A stretch of DNA of 64,000 nt from Gnetum montanum (lineage: Eukaryota; Streptophyta; Gnetopsida; Gnetales; Gnetaceae). Below are positions 11,961-22,894 of this stretch, one piece after another (the stretch's first letter is position 1; the number at the start of each line of letters is the position of its first letter). The position numbers were made by a program, and so were the translations under genes. Below the pieces are notes generated by a model. That model had not been told where the DNA came from and ran no database searches. It saw nothing but the letters and a program-made list of their open reading frames with translations. The DNA lies in NCBI GenBank assembly GCA_015680685.1, contig MNCI01029396.1, positions 1-64,000 on the forward strand. Reading direction: 5' to 3'.

Positions 11961-13445
11961 ATGAGGTCTAGAAGAGACAACTTTTTGATGTTGAAAACAT
12001 AAAGAAAGGTTGTAGCAAACAGGTAAAAATGTAAATGAACTTAGGCTATATGCATAGGCTACATGCATAAAGAGTAAAACAACAATTGCATAAAATATAT
12101 AATAAACTATAAATGAAAAGTAAGGTTGTATGGCCATTGGTCTATCTAGTCGTAGAGGCATGGGATGGTTAAGGTAAACTTCACCTGTGTAGATTCTTCC
12201 TAATCTTTCCAAGATTAGGGAGTGAGTAAGGCCTACTTTGCACAAGCTCTTATTCACCATCCCCTTCACTTATGATGTTACAAGGGAGTTCATGCCATAA
12301 TATATCCCATTATCTATTGTTGTCATCATTAGCTATATTGGGTTTTTGATCTTCATGGCTAGGAGCTTCTTCTTGAAGCTCCACTTTGGACCCCAATTAT
12401 ATGTCTAAATTGTTGATAGCTAAGGGAGACGCATTATCACCATGAATGATGATTTCAGATCCCTTGTATGAAAGGTAAATTTCTTGATGGATGGGAAAGG
12501 ACATAGCTTGTAACTAAGCCAACCAAACTCTTCCTAGGATTAGGTTGAATCTTGGTGTCTCTTCCAGCATCAAAAATTTTGTAGTTGTAGCAAATTTTTC
12601 TCTAGCTACAAAATCCAAGGAGATAGGCCCCTTGAAGGCAACTCTTGATTCATTGAAGGACTTAAGTGCTATGGTAATTATAGGTTGTATTTGCTTAGTT
12701 AAGCCCAAGCATTCAAAGATGATGCATGGGATGATGTTGATTATAACTCTATCATCAACATGCACCTAATGTATTTTAAATTTTCCTATGCATATGGTTA
12801 TGAATAAAGGAGCTATAGTCACTTTTCCATTTTGAGGATTAACCTTAATTTTGCTATTGTGAAATATTAAGGGTGCTGGCTTCTAATCCCTTGGTGATGG
12901 AGGAATCATCACTTTATGGATGGCTTCCTTGTTAGCAAGAATATCCTCACTAATGGGTATGGAAGTCAACATTTTGACTAGCACCTTATGATATGTGGTG
13001 GAAGTCATGATTAGGTTATAAAGGCTTAGGATTATTTTTTTCTACTTGAGCGATTACTGGACTTGTTGATTGCATTGAGGAAGTTTTTGTCATTGGCCAT
13101 GGGCTTATCACCACAGTTGTGCTTTACTTTCTCCATGTGTTCCAAAATGCAGACTTTGGCTTTAAGTTCTGATTGTTGTGGCTATTTCTTGTTGTTTTGG
13201 TTGTGGGCTTTGGTGTCCTATTGCTTGTTGGTTGAAGAGGTTGGGGAAGAGGAGGTCATGGGTATAGCCAAAATGGGAGTGGGCTTTGATGGACCCACTT
13301 CCTTTCATGCCTCCATATGCTGGTCTCCATTCTTGTTAGGCTTTTGCATATGCTTCTTCCTTTGTTTGGCTATAGCTTTTTAGGTTGTTAGCCATTGGTT
13401 GTAAGGAAGAGGCAGTAGCATTAGCCACCATAGGTCAAGCTCACA
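11925..13445 (-). pseudogene. Gypsy gag C-terminus and protease fragment
   Basis: The clearest part is at 12514-12765, minus strand. It reads like the retropepsin region of a gypsy polyprotein: a VDDRVIINIIP stretch where VDNGSSVNIMP-like text is usual, then about 60 residues later ILGRVWLA, the I-L-G-R-x-W-L-A signature. Upstream sequence (12770-13445) gives broken gag-tail-like peptide, and downstream text (11925-12500) continues without recognisable RT. The catalytic Asp-Ser/Thr-Gly is not intact. No LTR could be assigned. It is a different subfamily from elements B, D and E. Confidence 0.55.
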
Positions 13446-13489
13446 AATGTTTTTACTTAGAAAAAAAAAATCATTGAAATGGAGTGAGT

Positions 13490-14515
13490 ATAATCATTAA
13501 TCAATCTATCAAAGATAAAGTGGCACAAGTGTATTGCCATTATGATCGAATTATGGGCATCAAATTTGTGCTTTGAAATTAGATCATCAATGTTATCAAC
13601 GTATATGCTCCATAAGTTAGCCTAGAAAATTTCATCAAGCATAATTTTTTGGGTTTTATAGATTAAAGGAAGTACAAGATGAAATCCCTTAGTGTATGTT
13701 GTTTGTAGACAATATTGTGTTGATGGATACAACTCAAGAAAATATTACTCCTATAATGGAGAAGTGGAAATATACTTTAGAATCAAAAAGCTAAAATTAG
13801 CAGAAGTAAGATAAAATATATGAAATGTAATTTTAGTAGTAGTATAAATAGTGGTAAAATAAAAGTGATAATTCAAGGCAAAAAAGTTCCTCACTGCAAC
13901 TAGTTTTGCTACCTAGGATCAATCCTTTAATCAAATGGTGAAATTGCTAAGGATATAAGAAATAGAATTTGAGGTAGGATGGTCAAAATGGAGACAAGGA
14001 AAATGGTGCTCTATGTGATAAAATAATACCATTAAAATTGAAGAGTAAATTTTATAGGACAACAATTACGCTTGTTTTCTTATATAGTTTTGAATATTAG
14101 GTAGTATAAAAAAGGTATGAACAACAAATCAATGTGGCAAAAATGTGAATACTTCAATGGATGTTAAATGTTATTGGAAGAGATAAACTATATAATGTAG
14201 ACATTAGATAAGGACTTTGAGTGGCTCTTAATTCAGAAAAGCTACAAGAATGGTTGCTTAAAATAATTTGGACATGTGCAAAGAAGATTAGACAATGAGT
14301 TTATAAACAAAGGTTGCTACATTGCTATTCCAAGAAAGCCATTGAAGGAAGACCAAAGAAGATATGAAAAAAAAAAAATAATTAAAGATGATTTGAAGAA
14401 ATTATAAATAAATAAAGATATAGCTTTTCATAGAAATGCATAGTAAAAAATAACTCATGTAACCAACCCCATTTTTTTGGGATAAGGCTAGGATGATGAT
14501 GGTGATGGTAATGAT
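13490..14515 (+). mobile_element. LINE fragment 1 (RTE-like), internally deleted
   Basis: At 13515-13650 the plus strand encodes an endonuclease-like piece, with readable IMGIKFVL and INVINVYAP stretches. At about 13670 it jumps directly into the reverse transcriptase around the catalytic segment (FVDNIVLMDTTQENI, where FADDIVL is usual). The RT C-terminal region follows to about 14440 in several frames. The end has a GGGATAAGGCTAGGATGATG-type 3' terminus with GATGATG repeats rather than a long poly(A), which suggests the RTE clade. The missing endonuclease/RT core and many stops make it dead. It is related to the LINE at 15508-26735. Confidence 0.7.
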
Positions 14516-15507
14516 GATTAAAAAAAGCATTGAACTTATTCATAGGTCTTAGCTATCTTTCATTAAGTGCAGCAAGATTGAGCTCTTAATCTTTTAGAAT
14601 TGAAACTTAGAGATAACTTAAAAATTCACCATATTCCATAAGAAAAGAAAACCTAACGCTTATGTAGCAAAAGGATGATGAAGATCATATGTCTCTTCAA
14701 TATCATCTGTTGGAGCATATTTGCCTGTCACTACTTTAAGATTGAAACAAACAAATAACTTAAGATTCTAAATGCAGTGTTTATGCGGTCAAAGAATAAT
14801 TAAATATGAACATTATAAATTTCTTCAATGGCCTTTGTAACGTTAGAATTGGCCATAAATGATATATCATACTTATGGTTGGAAATTGATACTCTTAAAT
14901 CTATTTTTTCATCTTAACCTGTAATGTAATGTAAAGTAAGGTTAAAGTATTTGATTTCATGTATTAAAATAGGTTAAAATATGATCCGCCCAACAACCTT
15001 ACAGGCTGTTGGTTTCCTGTGCTCTCCCCATGCCAAAACGGATGGGAGTAACTGCCATTACTAGGAGGAGTAGCTAACGTTAAAGCAGTGGTGAATGGGA
15101 GTGGCTGCCATTGCTAAGATGAGTGGCTCCCGTTAAAGCAATGGTGGACCATCATAGTTCCCTTTACAGCAGTAGTGGGCCGTCATAGCCACTCACTCCA
15201 CTTGCACCATTTTCTTGACTTCATGCTCTCCGCAAGTGGAACTTCATGAAAGGACTGCTGTTTCAATTCTTGCAATTGTTGGTTGCACATACTGTATTTC
15301 CACCATGGAAATGAACGCAACATCTTTGTAGTTGGGTGTTCGAGTTTCTCTTCTACCCTTCTACAACATCTGCGCTGTTGCTACTGCCTGTTCACTGTTC
15401 TGTTACGCCACTGCTGGTGCTTCTTCTGCTGCTAAGGCTGTGCTGGATATCTATCTTTGGGTGTTGCTCTCATCATGCTGGTCCTGTTGTGCCTACAGTT
15501 CCTGTTA
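14516..15507. other. Unassigned stretch with a GC-richer, CpG-bearing island
   Basis: 14516-14980 is AT-rich with nothing recognisable. 14985-15507 is visibly GC-richer and less CpG-depleted than its surroundings and holds a 53-bp tandem repeat. A 65-codon open stretch at 15336-15533 runs into the LINE and has no recognisable domain. This may be older non-mobile sequence into which LINE 2 inserted. Confidence 0.4.
15042..15180 (+). repeat. 53-bp tandem repeat
   Basis: Unit 1 (15042-15094) and unit 2 (15095-15147) share ATGGGAGT, CTGCCATT and GTTAAAGCARTGGTG in the same order. A third, weaker partial unit follows with TTTACAGCAGTAGTGGGCC. Confidence 0.7.
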
Positions 15508-17048
15508 AAATGGTTGAATTTGAAAGAAGATAATGTCATCTTATTCAAAGAACAATTGTTTCATGAAGGCACATAGAATTAGGATTGGTCTACAAATTTA
15601 ATCTGGGACCAAATGAAAAGTTACATTCAGAAAATTGAAAAAAAAAAAACATTTTGGGTAAAACAAAAGGCAAAAAATATGTTCCAAAGGAGACATGGTG
15701 GTGGAGTGATGAAGTGCATAATGATATCCAAAACAAGAAAAAAATGCTTCAGGGAATTGCAGCTAGTGGTAGCAAAAAAGGTTGATATACAAAATGGCAA
15801 AGGAGGCAACAGTAGTAGTAGCCAAAGCCAAACATAAAGTCTTGATAGCTTTTATAACAAATTAGGAACAACGTAAGAAGAAAAATCTATTTATAAATTG
15901 GAAAAAATTAGAAATAAAAAATGTAAGAACATTGTTATATCAAAGGCACTAAGAAAGTAGACAAAAGAATTTTGATAAAAGATAATGAAATTTTAGATAG
16001 GTAGAAACATTATTTTCAAGAATTATTAAATGAAGAATTCTCAAAAGAAGACATCCAAGAAAAAGAACCAAATTTTGGTTTGGTTAATGAACTTTCCTTC
16101 TTTGAGTAAAGACAACCTTGCTATAGAAGCTTAGAAAGCATTAGGAGATATAGAAGTTTCTTGGCTAACATAATTATCTAACAAAATTTTGAAGGATGTA
16201 GAAATACCCAATAATTGGAGAAAAAGTTTTGTTGTTCTCATTTACAAATATAAAGGAAACTTAGAAAATTGTGCAAAGTATAGAGGAATTAATCTTATGA
16301 GTTATACTATGAAGCTTTGGGAAAAAGTTATAAAGTAGTGTCTTACAATTAAAATAATAGTGTTAAAAAGTCAAATTGGATTTATGTCAGGGAGATCTAC
16401 AAGATAGGCTATTTTCTTAATACGATAATTGATAGAGAAATTAATAAAACATAAAAAATTCTACATATGATCTTCATTGACTTAGAAAAATTATATGAAA
16501 AAGTACCTAGAGATATTATTTGATGGACCTTGTAGAGGAAAAACATCTCTAATACATATATTAAATTGATTTAAGGAGCTACCACTAAAATTGGAATAGC
16601 TTGCAGAAAAACATCGAATTTTCTAGTCATAGTAGGTCTACATCAAGGGTCTCTGCTTAGCCTATACATATTTGCCATTATTATAGATGAATTAACAAAA
16701 GTAACACAAGATGAAATCCCTTGGTGTATACTATTTGTAGATGATATTGTGTTGGTGGATACAACTCAAGAAAATATTGCTTCTAAAATAACAAAGTGGG
16801 TACATGCTCTAGAGCTAAAAGGCTTGAAAATTAGTAGAATTAAGATAGAATATATGGAATAAAATTTTAATAATAACATAAATAATGATAAAATTAGAGT
16901 GACAATTCAAGATAAAAAGATCCTTCATTGCAAATAGTTCCATTACCTAAGATTAATCCTCCAATGAAATAGTGAAATTGATAAAGATATAAGAAATAGA
17001 ATTGAGATAAGATGGTCAAAATGGAGAGAGGCTAGCGGTGTTCTATAT
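15508..17048 (+). mobile_element. LINE 2 (RTE-like), 5' portion, split by element B
   Basis: Plus-strand peptide stretches match the inter-domain region and reverse transcriptase of an RTE-like LINE. They include KWLNLKEDNVILFKE and STNLIWDQMKSYIQK near 15510-15640, SLDSFYNKLGT near 15841, ILDRWKHYFQELLNEE near 15995, and an RT catalytic stretch ILFVDDIVLVDTTQENI near 16720-16780. The endonuclease is absent, so the insertion looks 5'-truncated at about 15508. Many stops and frame changes show it is inactive. The RT is interrupted at 17048 by element B and resumes at 26242. Confidence 0.75.
17044..17048. repeat. Target-site duplication TATAT, left copy (element B)
   Basis: TATAT directly precedes the TGACGAG start of the left LTR of B and is repeated exactly at 26237-26241 after the right LTR. 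Confidence 0.85.
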
Positions 17049-17925
17049 TGACGAGTAGTGAGCTACCCCTACACTCAACCATATGAATATGAGCATTTCA
17101 CATAAGATCCGGTTGAACTCCATAGATGGGCTAGTTGTGGTATCTAGATAGTTACTCGTTAATCGCAGTTCGTTGTCTTCACATCTAAACTAGTATTTGC
17201 TTTATCATGTATGGTTTAGTCCAAAGTGAGGTGTATGATGCAGTCCTAAACTAGTGCTACTCCTAGAGACAATAGAAAATAACTTTAATTAAGTGAGAAG
17301 GAAAAGGGAGAGAGAGTTAAGCTAATAGGACATAGAGGAAGAGAATCTAAAGTAGCCTAAGTGTGATGAGAATCTGCTCCTTAATCATTAATACACATCT
17401 TGGACCTCGTGTATAACTACTATTCGGATTACCAAGCACATATCCTAGGTACACTACTAGGATACCAAGTAGTCACACTTAAATGCTCATGATTAACTTG
17501 TACTCATTCGATGTTTAATAATAGAGATAGGAGTTGAGGGTAAAGAAGTATTAATTAAGAAAGTAATGAATAATAATTAACTAATTATACTAAGTGAATG
17601 CTACAATGATGAAGTAATCTCGATTTTTATTTCTGGTCATGTGCATGTCCAAGTATGTCACACTCGAATAAAGGTTCATACAATTACAATCATCACATTG
17701 TGGGCATGCATTGGGAGAAAGGGTTGAAAAGAACTAAAAATGAAAACTAACTTCTAGCTGAACTACTCCCTATCCTGTGCACCTACATGTATATTTATAG
17801 GCCTACATAGGAGTCACAATATTGTGTATTCGTTATCGCTAGCCAGGCCATGATATCATGTGCCTGATATTGTGGATCTGATATTGCAAGTCCAATATTG
17901 GAGCCTAATGAATCATGATTCATCA
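17049..17925 (-). repeat. 3' LTR of element B
   Basis: The 877-bp LTR has ends TGACGAG and ATTCATCA. It contains the CACTCAACCATATGAATA and TTTAGTCCAAAGTGAGGT blocks also seen in the partner LTR at 25360-26236. It has a TATA-like box near 17789-17799 (CTATAAATA on the minus strand) and several ATATC/ATATTG words at 17815-17905, upstream of that box in the sense direction. Confidence 0.85.
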
Positions 17926-17936
17926 TACCCCCACAA
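17926..17936 (-). other. Polypurine-like tract of element B
   Basis: On the minus strand TTGTGGGGGTA abuts the LTR start TGATGAATC. The same TTGTGRGGGTA block lies at the equivalent place in D and E, which fits a plus-strand priming site. Confidence 0.6.
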
Positions 17937-18129
17937 TTGAATGAAAACTCATCCTCGAGTCATACAAAATGAGAACAAGCCCCATTGATTACACAATGGA
18001 TAGGTATGGGATTATTAACTAACTAAGGATTATTCATGCCGTAGTGGAGAATTGAATAGAACAAAATTGGGACACAAACATAAGATTACAAAATTACAAA
18101 ATTGCAAAATTGCAAAATTTTATTAGAAC

Positions 18130-20904
18130 TCATGTGGTTCCAAGTGGTGGTGGCTCCTCCATGGGTTACTTCCCCTTGTCTTGTAATCTAGGTTTTTGGA
18201 TTTGGTGGCTCTGAAGGAGTTCTTAGAGCTTTTTCTCTTTGATTCAGGGATCATGTGCCATTCATGCTGATGCTCTAATGTTTGATGGAGTCAGCACTTC
18301 CCATGGATATGGCAGTTGCAAAAACATCTGATTTTCTTTGATGTACCAAGCGGCAAACAACTACTATTCCTCCTTGAAGGCTATGGCTTTATCCTTGTAG
18401 TCTTGGTAATCTATAAGCCATTGAACCAAGTCTACCACAACATATTTTTACCCTTGGTAGCTAGCCTTAACCACCTCTAATTCAAAATTTATGACTTCTA
18501 GCCTTTGCAATGTTTTCTTGTGTTCCAAAAATTCTATTTCATATCTGGCATAGGTGGTAGCTACCTACTTCTCCAACTCTATTCTTGGGTGTTCTGCTAT
18601 TAACATGGCTAGGTTGGTATATGGCAAGTCTGCCAATTCTATGTACTCTATAAGATCTTGGATCTGTAGGTCCTAGCTTTTGAGCTCTACCTAGTGGGCA
18701 AATGCATATGTGTACAATATTGCTCGTCAATCAGTGTGTTGAGCACTAAAGGTATTAATGTGAGCCTTGGCCATATGGATCTCTTTCTTGATGACTTACT
18801 CATACATCCTTACCTGGTCTCTGAAATGCTCTTTTAATTTTTCATGTTGCTTGGCCTTGTTTTGCCATGCACTTATTTCAATGGTTTTCTTCTGATGGAT
18901 TACTGGTACCTCCTCCATTGAGAGGGTTCGATTATCTTTGGCCAAGCAATTCATGTCTTGGTTGACCCTGATCAACTGTTCTTGTAACTGTTGGTAATTT
19001 TCTTTGAGAACATTTTTTTTGTTTTTGCATAGTGGTTAATCAAATATTTTTTGTGGTGAGGTGTTTGTTTTCTTTTTGTAAGGCCTTTAGCATGTGTGTA
19101 TGTTTGTGCTTATGCCTTGGAAGCATCCTAATCAACCTTCTCATTCTCCTCCACCACTCTTTTATTATTTTCAAATATTTTATTGAGCTACTCTATTTTG
19201 AAAGTGTCTAGCTAGTCTACGAAAATGAATTAATATGGATCCTGCTATGTAGCTTGCAGGGTAACGAGACTTTCTTGGAGTCTTGCCAACTCTACCTCAG
19301 CATGATTGGCCCTAACTAGCTTTCCTTTGGTAGAGATGAGGTCTAATTACATTGTTGTGACATCTTGCAGAATGTCAAAAAAGGACATCATCACTTGTCT
19401 TATTTGCAGAAACCAATCAAGAACATCCTCATGCTTTGCAGGAGTCATCGAGGGATTGGCCAAGGTTTGAGCATCACATGTTCCTATGAGATCTATCGTT
19501 GGCACAACAGGAACATTGAAGGACTCTTTAATGTTTTCCATAACCACTTTTGCGGCCCCTAGTACATCTTGGTGTTGCATGACCATCACTGTAGCCCCTT
19601 CACTAATCTCCAGTTACACTTGGAAGGATGTAGCATTCCCTAAAATCTGTTGTGACCAATGCATCTATTCTTCTTTATTTGAATAGACACTTTTCCCCAT
19701 GCATGATCTATAGAAATTGTGGGTCGTACAGCATCATTGATGATGTAGAAGAGATTAGCATCATTATGAATTCCCCAATTGACCATCTCAATAATGGCCC
19801 TGAGATGGCTCATCAATGGTCGATAATCCTGTGGCAGTGGTGACAGTTGGTCTAGCTAGCTTGTGCTGGACCCTACTCCTTTTTGTTTTGGACCTGGTAC
19901 TTGGGAGTTGGCTAGGCCTTGTAGTTTGAGTTGTAGTGGACCCTACTGTCTATTCTTGTTCTGGCTCCAGTGTCTCACTAGCACTCTTCCTTTGAGCTGG
20001 TGGCTTTAGTAATTCAACAAACGAAGCATTTTGAACTCTTTTGGGGATGTCATTGGTGTACCCCCATAATTCTAGCATGCTTACAAAGCTTCCTGATGAG
20101 ATATGAGAAGGGCAACATGAACTTCTCTATCTTGCATTCCTCAAATTGCCTCAAGATCTCCATGAGATACAAATGGGGAAGATTAGCATTAACCTTGTCC
20201 ATCAATATCACACTTCCTCATGTCACATAGGTTGAGATTCTTTTTAATACTTTCATGGGTAAGATGTGATAAGTGCCAATTTTGAAATATATATATTCTT
20301 TCTTCTAGTATCAACTCCCCATATGTCTTTTCCTCTTTGTCGTACACCTTGTCCAACCAAATTATTTGTGCATCAACATTGGAGTGCGTGGATAGGTGAG
20401 AAACTTTTAGTCCTATATTTGAAAGGTTTAACACTTCCAAAATGGCCTTGGTAGAAAAATCTATAGACACATCACCAATGTCAACTATGGTGCCTTCTTC
20501 TTTATTATTCCAAAATTGGTACATTTCTCCTAAGTACCAAGCACCACTTTCAAAGAGGATGGCCTATAGTGAAGACCCTTTAAGTTGGTCCCTAATAGCC
20601 TCATGAGCAAACTCCATGAAAGGTCCAAATTTTAGTTCCATGATCATAGTTGCTGATGTGGACCTTTCATGGATTTCTTGCATGCATTCTATGGATAATG
20701 TGAGATGTTGCCTTTGTTCAGGCACTTCATCCATTCCTCCTTATACTTGTCTTGATTACATAGTACTAGGGGTGCTTGATGGATGCTGAATGATTGTGCC
20801 TACTACTTTGCATGTTCCTCAGGAGACACTTGGTCTCTTCCTCTTCTTGCTTGTTTTGGCAAAACTTGATAGGGTCCTCCTTGTTTTCCATGTTTAGGGG
20901 CCAT
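18130..20904 (-). pseudogene. ORF3 of element B, unknown function
   Basis: This is an extra coding region between the deleted pol and the 3' LTR, sense on the minus strand. It starts at the ATG at 20904 (peptide MAPKHGKQGGPYQVLPKQ). The open piece 20189-20524 holds the N-terminal conserved part: WYLGEMYQFWNNKEEGT, then IDIG/VSIDFS-type text. A middle region (about 18550-19700) is rich in Gln, Glu and Leu and likely coiled-coil. The C-terminus (about 18200-18350) keeps a P-W-E-V ... A-x-x-M-A-H-D-P-x-x-K-E-K-K motif shared with D and E. Frame changes and stops make it inactive. The FWNN region weakly recalls plant transposon proteins of the Transposase_32 type, but I cannot confirm this. No transmembrane segment typical of an envelope protein was seen. 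Confidence 0.55.
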
Positions 20905-21245
20905 CTGCAATCACACGGGGTTGATCATTAGTAAGGTTGCTTACAATATTTAATTTATACCTTACTTATTGCCTCAAATAAATTTCTTTCTTATTTTGTG
21001 TGCTTTAGAGTTAGGAAATTTTATGAAAATGTCCCCTAAAAGTTTTAATATTGAGCCCAATTTGATTATGTGGCTTCAAAATTTAGTTATCCAGTGTAGG
21101 TGAGGAGATAAAATTATTTTTTGCAATATGTTTTTTATTTTTATAATCAATTACCCTTTATAGTATCCTTTAGAGGATAATGAATTTCAAAAAAATTATG
21201 CATGGTTTGAAGTGTACCCTTCCCCCATGACTAAGCTAAACACTT
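20905..21245 (-). other. Candidate leader intron upstream of ORF3, element B
   Basis: On the minus strand the ORF3 start is preceded by GTGATTGCAG|ATGG, a good 3' splice site touching the ATG. The matching donor position near 21245 reads CTGAAG|TGTTTAGC, so the GT is shifted or lost in this copy. The following CATGGGGG block is shared with D and E. Intron status is inference. Confidence 0.4.
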
Positions 21246-21374
21246 CAGGTATAGGTAGGTTCAGGAAGAATGGGAATCAGAGTGCTAGTGAACAAGTTAT
21301 GGCTATTTGACCAAGAGGTGCGCAAGTTGCAATTCATGGAAGAAAATTTTGAAGAACTCCCCCTACATTAACAG

Positions 21375-21505
21375 TTGAGACTAATGTTGACATGTGCAGG
21401 GGGGTTCATTTATATAGTTTTTGTTGACATGATATCACGTACTAGATAGCATGACCCCGATATCATGTTAGACTCGATATCAGGTATGTGATATTGAAGC
21501 CTATT
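21375..21505 (-). promoter_or_regulatory. Internal promoter-like module of element B
   Basis: On the minus strand, ATATCA/GATATC words at 21428-21503 are followed by the TATA-like CTATATAAATG at 21407-21416. The words resemble those of B's own LTR: GATATTGAAGCCTATTT here against GATATCGAAGCCTAATG at 26199-26215. The order, words then TATA, is the same as in the LTR. It sits about 500 bp upstream of the ORF3 ATG. Promoter function is inferred, not shown. Confidence 0.5.
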
Positions 21506-22890
21506 TAAAATAGGGTACTTAAAAAATTGATGAATTTCTGAAACTTCAAGGCCAAAAATGAAGGATTCGAGGTCAATGCGAAAAGTTCATGGTATTGTTA
21601 AATAGAACAAAAGGCACAAAAAGTATAATGTGGTAGGATTTTATGATGAAATTCATAAGTTGGATGAGGAAAAAGGACATGTTTTGGTACATAGGAATGG
21701 TTAAATCGGAAGGATGACAAGGGAAAGAATAACATTGGTAATGTAGTACTCAGAGCGTATAAAATGATGTGATGATGTGCAACAAATACAAATTACAAAA
21801 ATCACGCAAGTGGATCCTCCCCAAAGTAGGTTCCAACCTATAATGCCCTTGTGTAACCACACCTTAAAATGTACATAGGAACTAGAAGGGTTAAATTTAA
21901 TCCACACTAGTTCTACAAAATACACACATGTAGATACCAGCATGATGAGGTATGAATTCAATGCTACACAAGACACAAGTCACAAATACATGAATAATGA
22001 GATGAGGTGAATTGTAGAAGGGATTGTAGAGATTAGGACATGAGGTAACTGACCTAGGGCATAATGAATCTTAAGTGTAGGATGTGATTAATGTGTCATT
22101 ATCCTGTTGCTCCAAACTCAAGACAAAGTCCATTCCTTCAATTAGTGACATCACATTGTTTCATCCAGTAATGGACAACCATAAGAGCATCATGATAGCA
22201 AGGCATACAATCACTTGGCATTTTGTGCAAGGGAGGAGTGATTCAAAATTGCTTTGTGGCACTTTGATCTTGATTTTTTTCATTTTCTTTTTGTGTGGCC
22301 ACTTTGGCATACTCTTCTTACTCTATTTTTTTTTTGAATACTTAATCCAGAGAAACCACCTACCTTTAGGCATGGGTGGATGTCTTTCTAGTGGAACCCC
22401 CTAGAATAGCATTGGTTTTCTTGAGTGAGTGTCTTTATTACTCTTACTCCCATTTTTTGTTAGATCTACAAGGATCTTAGTACAACCAGGATGCATGGTA
22501 ACTTCTACAGATGTCACACCTTGGTCATTCCCTCTTGGTCCATCCTTCTTCGCTCTAGGTATAATGAGCACACAATTACTTTAAGTTTTAATGATGTCAA
22601 TAAAATCATCATACCTAGAGTAGAATCTCTTATTAATAGAAAGGTTGGATGGATGTAATGGGCTTGGTATCCAAATAATTAGTTACTCGAGACTTGATAG
22701 CAAAGAACAACACCTCAACCAATGATTCACATGAGTGTTTTATTCATAGATGAGATTTCCCATAAAAAGACAAAAAGATAACACAATAAATAAATAAAAA
22801 GATGAAATAATAAATAAAAAGATAAAAAAAAATTAAAAGATGAAAAAATTGGAAAATAAAAAATTTTAAAATTAAAGAAAAGGAAAAACA
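21506..22890. other. Pol-to-ORF3 spacer of element B
   Basis: This is non-coding sequence with two blocks also found in the D and E spacers: a GTGGATCCTCC...TAGGTTCC...AATGCCCTTG block near 21808-21870 and CCTTTAGGCATGGGTGGATG near 22361-22381. An A-rich low-complexity run fills about 22755-22890 and corresponds to the A-rich stretch after integrase in D (47037-47180). Its position marks where pol was lost. Confidence 0.55.
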
Positions 22891-22894
22891 TTTA

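Noticed and set aside
13063-13383. 106-codon plus-strand open stretch with hydrophobic segments
   Set aside because: The minus strand carries gag/protease similarity across this place. The hydrophobicity follows from T-rich sequence.
22084-22404. 106-codon plus-strand open stretch in the spacer of element B
   Set aside because: No recognisable domain, and it overlaps a non-coding block shared with D and E in the opposite sense.
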